DNA of 8,481 nucleotides from the NCBI GenBank assembly GCA_903921405.1, contig CAIXPV010000175.1, forward strand, positions 1 to 8,481. The letters are read 5' to 3'. Both the position numbers and the translations under genes were made by a program. The stretch's first letter is position 1, and each line of letters starts with the position of its first letter. The stretch comes from an uncultured Actinomycetes bacterium. Lineage in GTDB: Bacteria > Actinomycetota > Actinomycetes > Nanopelagicales > Nanopelagicaceae. Shown one piece after another: positions 1 through 6,472 of the stretch. The notes under the pieces are model-generated. The model ran no database searches, was not told the DNA's origin, and saw nothing but the letters and a program-made list of their open reading frames with translations.

Positions 1-1218
1 CAGTACATGCAGGCTCTGGGCTTCCACTTGGTGGGCTACGGATGCGTTACATGTATTGGAAACTCAGGACCTTTGCCAATCGATATCAGTAAGGCTATTA
101 ATGAGAGTGATTTAGCTGTAACTGCAGTGCTATCGGGAAACCGTAACTTTGAGGGCCGCATTAGTCCAGACGTGAAAATGAACTATTTAGCATCACCACC
201 CTTAGTTGTTGCATATGCAATCGCAGGCACAATGGATCACGACTTTGAAAAAGACTCTCTTGGTAATGACACCAATGGCAACCCTGTGTATTTAAAAGAT
301 ATTTGGCCATCACCACAAGAGATTCAAACAGTCATCGAGGCATCAATCTCCTCAGCTATGTTTACCAAAGATTATGAATCAGTCTTTGAAGGCGATCATC
401 GTTGGAAGTCATTGGCAACACCTACAGGTAAAACCTTTGAATGGGATGCCAAGTCAACCTATGTTCGAAAGCCTCCGTATTTTGAAAATATGCCTAAAAA
501 TCCAACTCCTGTAATTGATATTTCTGGAGCTCGAGTATTGGCAGTTCTTGGAGATTCAGTGACTACTGACCATATTTCTCCAGCTGGAAATATCAAAGCC
601 GATTCTCCTGCAGGAAAATACTTAGCTGACCATGGAATCGATCGCAAAGATTTCAACTCTTATGGATCTAGGCGAGGAAATCACGAAGTAATGATTCGTG
701 GAACGTTTGCAAATATTCGCCTAAAGAATATGTTGCTAGATGGAGTCGAAGGTGGCTTCACTCGCAACTTCCTCAACAATGGTGAGCAGACAACAATTTA
801 CGATGCATCTGCTGCCTACCAAAGCGCGGCAGTTCCATTAGTCATCATTGCTGGTAAAGAATATGGCTCAGGTTCTTCTCGCGATTGGGCCGCTAAAGGC
901 ACAGCACTTCTGGGAGTCCGCGCGGTGATAGCAGAGAGCTTTGAGCGAATTCACCGCTCTAATTTGATCGGCATGGGAGTGTTACCTCTTCAATTCAAAG
1001 ATGGTGAAAGCGCTGCAACGTTAGGCCTGGATGGGACTGAAGTTTTCGCAATCACTGGAATCACTGCACTCAATAGTGGGGGAGTTCCTAAAGAGTTGAC
1101 CGTTACCGCCGGCGATAAGAGTTTTTCAGCCACAGTACGCATAGATACGCCAGGGGAAGCTGATTATTATCGCCATGGCGGCATCATGCAGTACGTGCTG
1201 CGTTCGCTCTTAGGATAG
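1..1218 (+). CDS. acn: Aconitate hydratase, C-terminal part (5' end cut by window edge)
   Basis: Aconitase interconverts citrate and isocitrate through cis-aconitate in the TCA cycle, using a cytoplasmic [4Fe-4S] cluster. The reading frame is open from the first base, so the gene begins outside the window; the ATG at 7 is internal. Counting codons from base 1, GYGCVTCIGNSG carries two of the three cluster cysteines (C15 and C18; the third would lie upstream). SGNRNFEGR (45-53) is a substrate-binding motif. The C-terminal swivel domain follows: DSVTTDHISPAGN (about 185-197), then YGSGSSRDW (288-296) with the catalytic serine region, and the ESFERIHRSNL segment. About 405 residues are present of a usual 890-930. 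I see no frameshift or missing motif. dxs starts 21 bases downstream on the same strand. The family is certain; the acnA-type (IRP1-like) subclass is inferred from the domain order and motif wording. Confidence 0.97.
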   Translation, partial: QYMQALGFHLVGYGCVTCIGNSGPLPIDISKAINESDLAVTAVLSGNRNFEGRISPDVKMNYLASPPLVVAYAIAGTMDHDFEKDSLGNDTNGNPVYLKDIWPSPQEIQTVIEASISSAMFTKDYESVFEGDHRWKSLATPTGKTFEWDAKSTYVRKPPYFENMPKNPTPVIDISGARVLAVLGDSVTTDHISPAGNIKADSPAGKYLADHGIDRKDFNSYGSRRGNHEVMIRGTFANIRLKNMLLDGVEGGFTRNFLNNGEQTTIYDASAAYQSAAVPLVIIAGKEYGSGSSRDWAAKGTALLGVRAVIAESFERIHRSNLIGMGVLPLQFKDGESAATLGLDGTEVFAITGITALNSGGVPKELTVTAGDKSFSATVRIDTPGEADYYRHGGIMQYVLRSLLG

Positions 1219-1226
1219 TTCTCGCA

Positions 1227-1232
1227 TAAACT
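1227..1232 (+). promoter_or_regulatory. Candidate -10 box for a leaderless dxs transcript
   Basis: TAAACT fits the actinobacterial TANNNT -10 pattern and ends exactly 7 bases before the dxs ATG, so transcription would begin at or next to the start codon. The 21-base acn-dxs gap contains no purine-rich Shine-Dalgarno sequence. The -35 is poor: TTCGCT at 1203-1208 with an 18-base spacer is the best I see. The site is inferred from spacing alone; read-through from acn is also possible. Confidence 0.4.
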
Positions 1233-1239
1233 TCACTCT

Positions 1240-3159
1240 ATGTTGAGCCAGATTAAATCGCCCGCCGATTTAGCATCATTATCACTGGCCCAACTCAATG
1301 AGTTAAGCCAGGAGATTAGAGACTTCTTAATTGAGAAGGTATCCAAATCAGGTGGCCATTTAGGTCCCAATCTTGGAGTGGTCGAATTAACTCTGGCTAT
1401 TCATCGAGTTTTTGATTCACCTAACGACGTCGTTTTATTTGATACTGGCCATCAATCCTATGTTCATAAGATTTTGACTGGTCGTCAGGAAAGCTTTGAT
1501 CAACTTCGCCAACGCGGAGGTATCTCTGGATACCCAAGTCGCAGTGAAAGTCCAGATGATGTCATCGAAAATTCGCATGCATCGACAGCTCTTTCGTGGG
1601 GCGATGGAATATCTCGAGGCTTCCAATTACAAGGTTTAGATGATCGTTTTGTCGTTGTAGTAGTGGGCGATGGCGCTCTCACTGGTGGCATGTCGTGGGA
1701 GGCGCTCAACAACATTGCACCTGCTGAGAAAAGGAATTTAATCATTGTTGTTAATGACAATGAACGCTCGTATTCACCCACGATTGGTGGAGTTGCAACT
1801 TATTTATCAACTCTGCGCGTTACAAGCGGATATGAAAAGTTCCTTGATTGGGGGAAAGAAGTTTTACATAAAACCCCAGTCGTCGGTGGACCAATTTTCG
1901 ATACGTTGCATGGAATGAAAAAAGGAATTAAGGACATCGTTGCCCCTCAAGGCATGTTTGAAGATCTAGGACTTAAGTACATGGGCCCTATTGATGGACA
2001 TGACATTGGTGCGATGGAGCGAGCCCTGTCACAGGCCAAGGCATTTGGTGCTCCTATTTTGGTGCATGCAATTACTGAAAAAGGCCGTGGCCACCAACCT
2101 GCAGTTGCAGATGAGGCTGAGAAGTTTCATGCAGTTGGGGTTGTAGATCCTGAAACTGGAGAGCCACTTGCTAAGGCCGGCATGACGTGGACTAAGGTTT
2201 TTTCCGATGAGATAGTTAAAGTCGGAACAAAGCGCAGCGATGTCGTTGCAATAACGGCAGCGATGCTTGGTCCCACGGGCTTAGATGAGTTCCATAAACA
2301 CTTTCCCGAACGCACAATTGATGTGGGCATTGCTGAGCAGCATGCCGTTACAAGTGCCGCTGGAATGGCATTTACTGGCCTCCATCCTGTCGTGGCCGTA
2401 TATTCAACTTTTCTTAATAGGGCCTTCGATCAAATGCTCCTCGATGTCGCCTTACATAAGGCTGGAGTGACATTTGTTTTAGATCGCTCAGGAGTAACAG
2501 GTGATGATGGTCCTTCACACCACGGTATTTGGGATTTAGCACTTACTGGCATCGTTCCAACGATGCACGTAGCTGCACCGCGTGATGGTGCACGACTGCG
2601 TGAACTTCTTAATGAGGCCGTAGCTATTAGCGATGCACCGTCAATGATTCGTTTTCCAAAAGGTGCAGTAACTACAGATATTCCAGCCTTTGAACGACGC
2701 GATGGTATCGATGTTCTCTATCGAGGCGAGAGCGCTGATGTCTTGATGATTAGCGTTGGAGCAATGGCCTCGATAGCAGTTGAAGCCGCCTCACAGGCAT
2801 ATCGTGAAGGCGTTGGTGTCACCGTTATAGATCTGCGTTGGGTTAAACCGTTACCGCAATCTCTATTGACTATGGTCACGCGCTATTCCACCCTCGTTGT
2901 TGTCGAAGATGGAATTCGACATGCAGGCATCGGAAGTTCCATCTCTGAAATGCTACGAGATGCTGGCATTGACATTCCGCTTCACTCAATTGGAGTACCT
3001 CTTGAGTTTATTGAACACTCCAAGCGCAGTGAGATATTGAGTGACTTAGGAATTACTGCTCAAAATATTGCGCGAAGCGTTGTTGGATGGAGCAGTAGTT
3101 TTAAGGAAGAGATGCAACCCCAGCAGGATGAAAACGCTTCCCGCAGGCAGAATCGCTAA
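1240..3159 (+). CDS. dxs: 1-deoxy-D-xylulose-5-phosphate synthase
   Basis: Dxs condenses pyruvate with glyceraldehyde 3-phosphate, using thiamine diphosphate, to give DXP. This is the first step of the MEP isoprenoid pathway and also feeds thiamine and pyridoxal synthesis. The 639-residue protein is of usual length and complete. Visible motifs: SGGHLGPNLGVVEL with H40; DTGHQSYVHKILTGR (68-82); the ThDP/Mg motif GDGALTGG (143-150) with N172 in NDNERSYSP; then the transketolase-like pyrimidine-binding domain with DVGIAEQHAV (361-370), whose E366 is the cofactor-activating glutamate, and DRSGVTGDDGPSHHG (415-429). A C-terminal transketolase domain follows. The ATG at 1240 gives the family-typical MLSQIKSPADL start. 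It has no Shine-Dalgarno sequence. The last 19 residues, a hydrophilic tail (FKEEMQPQQ...RRQNR), are encoded in the region shared with the convergent FadB-like gene and look like an unconserved extension. Confidence 0.98.
   Translation: MLSQIKSPADLASLSLAQLNELSQEIRDFLIEKVSKSGGHLGPNLGVVELTLAIHRVFDSPNDVVLFDTGHQSYVHKILTGRQESFDQLRQRGGISGYPSRSESPDDVIENSHASTALSWGDGISRGFQLQGLDDRFVVVVVGDGALTGGMSWEALNNIAPAEKRNLIIVVNDNERSYSPTIGGVATYLSTLRVTSGYEKFLDWGKEVLHKTPVVGGPIFDTLHGMKKGIKDIVAPQGMFEDLGLKYMGPIDGHDIGAMERALSQAKAFGAPILVHAITEKGRGHQPAVADEAEKFHAVGVVDPETGEPLAKAGMTWTKVFSDEIVKVGTKRSDVVAITAAMLGPTGLDEFHKHFPERTIDVGIAEQHAVTSAAGMAFTGLHPVVAVYSTFLNRAFDQMLLDVALHKAGVTFVLDRSGVTGDDGPSHHGIWDLALTGIVPTMHVAAPRDGARLRELLNEAVAISDAPSMIRFPKGAVTTDIPAFERRDGIDVLYRGESADVLMISVGAMASIAVEAASQAYREGVGVTVIDLRWVKPLPQSLLTMVTRYSTLVVVEDGIRHAGIGSSISEMLRDAGIDIPLHSIGVPLEFIEHSKRSEILSDLGITAQNIARSVVGWSSSFKEEMQPQQDENASRRQNR
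3054..3097 (-). repeat. 8-base inverted repeat just past the FadB-like stop codon
   Basis: TACTGCTC (3054-3061) and GAGCAGTA (3090-3097) are perfect reverse complements separated by 28 bases. Read on the - strand, the first arm begins 3 bases after the FadB-like TAA, so the 3' end of that mRNA could fold here. No U-run follows and the loop is long. The whole element lies inside dxs coding sequence, so chance is a serious alternative. Confidence 0.3.
3101..3159. other. 59-base convergent overlap of dxs and the FadB-like gene
   Basis: The dxs stop codon is TAA at 3157-3159. The FadB-like gene on the other strand stops with TAA at 3103-3101. The two coding sequences therefore share 59 base pairs, tail to tail, in different frames. 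The FadB-like end (GKRFHPAGVASLP) is a conserved C-terminus in actinobacterial homologues, while the dxs end is a hydrophilic tail. This suggests dxs extended into its neighbour after loss of an earlier stop; that direction is inferred. Confidence 0.9.
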
Positions 3160-5209
3160 TACCCGTACGATCTAAGTACGGCAAGATTCCACCTAAGTGC
3201 ATTGGCCATCCAGCGCCCATCAGCATGCAGAGATCGATTTCAGCTGCGCTAGTTACTACTCCTTCATCGAGCATCATCCGCGCTTCAACGGCTAGGGCAG
3301 TCAGCGCACGTGTACGAACTTGTTCGGCAGTTGAAGGCGAACCGGCGGCAGTGATCAGCTCTAAAGCGGCAGGGTTTGCCGTTACTGAACCATTCTCATC
3401 CTTGATATAAAAGTTACGAACGCCCTTATCTACCATTGCCTGCATAGTTGGAGAGATTCGGTAACGATCTCCAAGATTATTATGTAAGGTCTTTGAAACA
3501 TGTAGACCAACACCAGGGCCCACTAGGTCAAGTAGTTGGAAAGGTGACATGGGGAAGCCGATTGAACTCATTGCACTATCGGCAATCTCTGGTGGCGTTC
3601 CTTCATCGACTGCATCGGTAATCTCACCCATAAAGCGCGTGAGTAATCGATTAACGACAAATCCAGGTGCATCTTTGCAGATGATCATTGTCTTCTTAAG
3701 TTCTTTACCGACAGCGATAGCCGTAGCAGTAGTTGCATCATCGGTAGTGCTAGTTCGTGCAACTTCAAGAAGTGGCATTACTGCAACTGGATTAAAGAAG
3801 TGGAAGCCGACAACGCGCTCTGGATTCTTTAAACCTTCGCTCATCTTTTCTACCGATAATGAGGATGTGTTTGTAGCCAGTACACATTCAGAAGAGACGA
3901 TGGTCTCTAACTTCTTGAAGAGCTCTTGCTTAAGCGATAACTCTTCAAAGATCGCCTCAATAATAAAGTCACACCCAGAAAAAACACTCTGATCAGCAGA
4001 ACCTGAAATCAATAAACTCAAACGTCCAGCGGCCTCAGCGCTCATGCGCTTTTTTTCAACGGCCTTAACAAGTTCATTTTTGACCCAGGCGACACCTTTG
4101 TCGGCGCGCTCTTGGTCGATGTCGGTCATTACGACAGGGCATTTAAGATTTCTAAGAAGTAAAAGCGCTAGCTGCGATGCCATTAGGCCTGCTCCAACGA
4201 CTCCTACCTTTGAAACCTTGCGCGCGAGGGCAGGCTTAGGCGCACCTTCTACCTTTTTGCGCTTCTTTTGTATCAGATTAAATGCATACAGTGAGGCTCG
4301 AAGTTCATCACTCATAGTTAAATCTGCAAGCACTTGGTCTTCGGCATTGAAGCCTTCTCCACGCGTGTTGGTCTTAGCCGCAGCGATAAGTCCCAAGGCC
4401 TTCATGGGTGATGCTATTAATGCGCCACCATACTTTTTAAGCACAGCCGCTTTTCCGGTAGCTACAGCGCTTTCCCACGATGGATCGTTGGTGTAATCAC
4501 TTCGCACAATTGGCGTAGAACCGTTGAGGACATTGACTGCAAATCCAATTGAGCGCTCAATAAAATCGGCTGGCTCAAAGACGGCATCTACAACGCCAAG
4601 ATTTAATGCATCTTTTGCCTTCATCATTGTGTTGTTATTAAGGGCATTGAGCATAATTACCTGAACTGCGCGTTCTGGGCCAATGAGCTTAGGCAGAATT
4701 GTTGCACCGCCCCAACCAGGAACCAGGCCAAGAAATACTTCAGGAAGGGCTGTAAAGGCAGTACTTGCCAAAGTTCGGTAGTTACAGTGAAGTCCGACTT
4801 CCAAACCGCCACCAAGTGCTAAACCATTAATGAAAGCAAATGTTGGGATACCGCACTCATCTAAACGGCGAAATACGTCGTGACCAAGTTTACCGATAGC
4901 TGATGATTGCTCGCGACTTTGGATAAATGAAAGCGCCGACAAATCTGCGCCAGCTGCAAAGATAAAGGGCTTTCCCGTAATAGCGATCGCTGTGGGTTTG
5001 CGTGAGATCGCATCAGTGATCGCTGCATCAAGGTGTGCAAGTGATGCTGGACCAAAAGTATTGGGACGGTTATGGTCTCGACCATTATCTAAAGTAATCA
5101 GTGCGAGACTGCCAGAACCGCCGAATGCACGAAGGTCGACTTCGCGCACTAATGCATGTGTAACAACTTCCTCTGGCGCACCCTCAGGCATTTTAATATC
5201 AGTGGTCAT
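3101..5209 (-). CDS. Fused enoyl-CoA hydratase / 3-hydroxyacyl-CoA dehydrogenase (FadB/FadJ type)
   Basis: This bifunctional beta-oxidation enzyme hydrates trans-2-enoyl-CoA and then oxidises the L-3-hydroxyacyl-CoA with NAD+, passing 3-ketoacyl-CoA to the thiolase encoded just upstream. At 702 residues it matches the family (about 700-730). The N-terminal crotonase domain (about 20-300) has the oxyanion-hole segment FAAGADL (84-90) and both catalytic glutamates, E137 in GGGLEVGL and E157 in LPEVFLGLVPGWGG. A basic linker (KKRKK, about 315-319) leads to the Rossmann NAD-binding domain with VGVVGAGLMASQ (335-346). The dehydrogenase active site is H470 in GFHFFNP with E482 twelve residues on. 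DAPGFVVNRLL (513-523) opens the C-terminal dehydrogenase domain. The ATG at 5209 directly abuts the thiolase stop and has AAAGGAG 11 bases upstream, so the start is well supported. The 3' end overlaps dxs. FadB and FadJ cannot be told apart here, so no symbol is given. Confidence 0.95.
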   Translation of the reverse strand: MTTDIKMPEGAPEEVVTHALVREVDLRAFGGSGSLALITLDNGRDHNRPNTFGPASLAHLDAAITDAISRKPTAIAITGKPFIFAAGADLSALSFIQSREQSSAIGKLGHDVFRRLDECGIPTFAFINGLALGGGLEVGLHCNYRTLASTAFTALPEVFLGLVPGWGGATILPKLIGPERAVQVIMLNALNNNTMMKAKDALNLGVVDAVFEPADFIERSIGFAVNVLNGSTPIVRSDYTNDPSWESAVATGKAAVLKKYGGALIASPMKALGLIAAAKTNTRGEGFNAEDQVLADLTMSDELRASLYAFNLIQKKRKKVEGAPKPALARKVSKVGVVGAGLMASQLALLLLRNLKCPVVMTDIDQERADKGVAWVKNELVKAVEKKRMSAEAAGRLSLLISGSADQSVFSGCDFIIEAIFEELSLKQELFKKLETIVSSECVLATNTSSLSVEKMSEGLKNPERVVGFHFFNPVAVMPLLEVARTSTTDDATTATAIAVGKELKKTMIICKDAPGFVVNRLLTRFMGEITDAVDEGTPPEIADSAMSSIGFPMSPFQLLDLVGPGVGLHVSKTLHNNLGDRYRISPTMQAMVDKGVRNFYIKDENGSVTANPAALELITAAGSPSTAEQVRTRALTALAVEARMMLDEGVVTSAAEIDLCMLMGAGWPMHLGGILPYLDRTGISDSACGKRFHPAGVASLP
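3163..3181 (+). repeat. 6-base hairpin just past the dxs stop codon
   Basis: CCGTAC (3163-3168) and GTACGG (3176-3181) are perfect reverse complements around a 7-base loop, beginning 3 bases after the dxs TAA. The element could form a short hairpin at the 3' end of dxs mRNA. It lies inside the FadB-like gene, at the codons for the PYLDRT region, and no U-run follows, so a terminator role is only a suggestion. Confidence 0.3.
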
Positions 5210-6400
5210 TTACTGTTGCACTCCTTTAAAGTGTGGGTTCTCCCAAATAATGGTGCCGCCCATTCCAAGTCCAATACACATTGTGGTGATTCCATAACGC
5301 ACTTCTGGATGAGCTTTAAAACTATTAGCTAAGTTTAAAATTAAGCGAACACCTGATGAAGCCAAGGGATGGCCTACTGCTATTGCGCCACCAAATGGAT
5401 TAACGCGCACGTCGTCATCGGCTATTCCGAAATGCTCTAAAAATGCCAATACTTGAACGGCAAAGGCCTCATTAATCTCGAAGAGGCCAATGTCTTCAAT
5501 AGTTAAGCCGGCCTGCTTCAGAGCTTTAATGGTGGATGGAACTGGGCCATAACCCATAATCTCTGGTGCTACTCCAGCAAATGCAAATGTAACTAAACGT
5601 GCTTTGATTGATAAGCCAAGTTCAATGGCTTTTTCTTCACTAGCAAGAAGGGCGGCAGTTGCACCATCATTGAGTCCAGATGAGTTTCCTGCAGTCACTC
5701 GTCCGGCGGCACGAAATGGAGTTTTCAGCGTTGCTAAACCTTCTAATGTAGTTGTTGGGCGTGGAGGTTCATCAACTGTTGCAACGGTCCAACCTAACTC
5801 AGCACTACGCGCAGCAGTTGGAATTAAATCACCTTGAATCAAACCTGCTTCATAAGCCTTCGCTGTTTTCATTTGAGAGTTAAAGGCATATGTATCTGCA
5901 CGCAGCTTTGTAATGGTTGGAAAACGATCATGTAGGCGCTCTGCAGTGGCACCCATTGCGAGTGCATCTTGCTCCACAATTCGCTCAGCTAGAAAGCGAG
6001 GATTGGGATCTAAGCCATCACCAATTGGATGATTACCCATATGTTCAACTCCGCCAGCTATGGCAATCTCATTTGCACCCATCGCTATTGCACCAGAGAT
6101 AGTTGTTACCGCAGTTAGTGCGCCTGCACACCAACGATCAATTGAGTAGCCGGGAACTGTATTAGGAAGTCCGGCCAACAAGGCAGCGCTTCGACCAATG
6201 TTCATTCCTTGATCACCAGTCTGTGTGGCAGCTGCAATTGCAACATCATCGATGTGCGAATGCTCAACCAGTGGATTTCTATCGAGCAGTCCTCGAATTG
6301 CGCGCACCATCAAATCATCGGCGCGAGTTCCTGCATACATTCCGCCGGCCTTACCAAATGGTGTTCGAACTGCATCAACTAAAACAACTCTGCGCGACAT
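5210..6400 (-). CDS. Acetyl-CoA C-acyltransferase (thiolase)
   Basis: This type II thiolase most likely cleaves 3-ketoacyl-CoA with CoA to acetyl-CoA and a shortened acyl-CoA, the last step of beta-oxidation. With the start at 6400 it has 396 residues, normal for the family. The nucleophile is C91 in IDRWCAGAL. The other active-site elements are NEAFA (about 310-314), H344 in GGAIAVGHPLASSG and C375 in MCIGLGMGG. VTAGNSSGLNDGA (about 235-247) is also typical. The frame can be extended to a GTG at 6421 or an ATG at 6409, but AAAGGA stands 8 bases before the ATG at 6400, which also gives the canonical beginning MSRRVVLVDAVRTPFGK. Its TAA directly abuts the ATG of the FadB-like gene, forming an A-then-B beta-oxidation pair. 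A biosynthetic acetoacetyl-CoA thiolase is the alternative, but the partner gene argues for degradation. Confidence 0.95.
   Translation of the reverse strand: MSRRVVLVDAVRTPFGKAGGMYAGTRADDLMVRAIRGLLDRNPLVEHSHIDDVAIAAATQTGDQGMNIGRSAALLAGLPNTVPGYSIDRWCAGALTAVTTISGAIAMGANEIAIAGGVEHMGNHPIGDGLDPNPRFLAERIVEQDALAMGATAERLHDRFPTITKLRADTYAFNSQMKTAKAYEAGLIQGDLIPTAARSAELGWTVATVDEPPRPTTTLEGLATLKTPFRAAGRVTAGNSSGLNDGATAALLASEEKAIELGLSIKARLVTFAFAGVAPEIMGYGPVPSTIKALKQAGLTIEDIGLFEINEAFAVQVLAFLEHFGIADDDVRVNPFGGAIAVGHPLASSGVRLILNLANSFKAHPEVRYGITTMCIGLGMGGTIIWENPHFKGVQQ
5221..5227 (-). promoter_or_regulatory. Shine-Dalgarno site for the FadB-like gene, inside the thiolase 3' end
   Basis: AAAGGAG on the - strand lies 11 bases before the ATG at 5209 and within the last codons of the thiolase gene. 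Because the thiolase TAA and this ATG are directly adjacent, a terminating ribosome is already positioned at the next start, which favours translational coupling and a fixed ratio of the two enzymes. Confidence 0.7.
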
Positions 6401-6408
6401 AGACAACA

Positions 6409-6414
6409 TCCTTT
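6409..6414 (-). promoter_or_regulatory. Shine-Dalgarno site that decides the thiolase start
   Basis: AAAGGA on the - strand sits 8 bases before the ATG at 6400, the best spacing of the three possible in-frame starts. A GGAG a few bases further upstream could serve the ATG at 6409, so a start 3 codons longer is not excluded. Confidence 0.6.
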
Positions 6415-6433
6415 GCTCCACGGTATGGGCGTT

Positions 6434-6461
6434 ATGTTACTCGCCAGTAGAGCTTTGTAAC
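6434..6461 (-). promoter_or_regulatory. Candidate promoter for the thiolase/FadB-like operon
   Basis: Read on the - strand, TAACAT (6439-6434) fits TANNNT. GTTACA (6461-6456) stands 16 bases upstream of it as a weak -35. Transcription would start near 6427 and give a leader of roughly 27 bases before the ATG at 6400, room for the Shine-Dalgarno site described. Only the -10 is persuasive; the pair could instead be transcribed from the permease promoter. Confidence 0.35.
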
Positions 6462-6462
6462 A
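6435..6462 (-). repeat. Inverted repeat TGTTAC-N16-GTAACA between permease and thiolase
   Basis: TGTTAC (6435-6440) and GTAACA (6457-6462), as read on the + strand, are perfect reverse complements separated by 16 bases. On the - strand the repeat begins 10 bases after the permease stop codon and covers the putative thiolase promoter. It could be a transcription-factor site for the beta-oxidation pair, or part of a weak 3' hairpin for the permease mRNA. Six-base arms are short enough to arise by chance. Confidence 0.25.
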
Positions 6463-6472
6463 CCTTTGAATC

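Noticed and set aside
7..9. ATG at 7 as the start of a short aconitase-like protein.
   Set aside because: The frame is open from base 1 and the protein begins in the middle of the cluster-binding region, so this is the 3' part of a full-length acn cut by the window.
1435..1781. Overlapping - strand open frames inside dxs.
   Set aside because: They lie opposite the most conserved thiamine-binding region of dxs and have no family features of their own.
1753..1782. Dxs reads NDNERSYSP where many bacteria have NDNxMSIS.
   Set aside because: Actinobacterial Dxs proteins typically have an RSY-type sequence here; it is not an unusual active site.
4170..4210. The NAD-binding motif of the FadB-like protein reads GAGLMASQ, lacking the glycine that usually follows methionine (GxGxMG).
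   Set aside because: As I recall, actinobacterial homologues commonly carry the same GAGLMASQLAL wording, and the other active-site residues are intact, so this is a lineage trait rather than inactivation.
3549..4496. Two + strand open frames of about 150 codons each (3549-3992 and 4044-4496) antisense to the FadB-like gene.
   Set aside because: They are serine/threonine-rich shadow frames of a fully conserved gene on the other strand, with no recognisable domain and no start signal.
6401..6421. GTG at 6421 as the thiolase start, giving seven extra residues.
   Set aside because: The extra residues contain the Shine-Dalgarno sequence of the ATG at 6400 and are not thiolase-like; the shorter start gives the canonical N-terminus.
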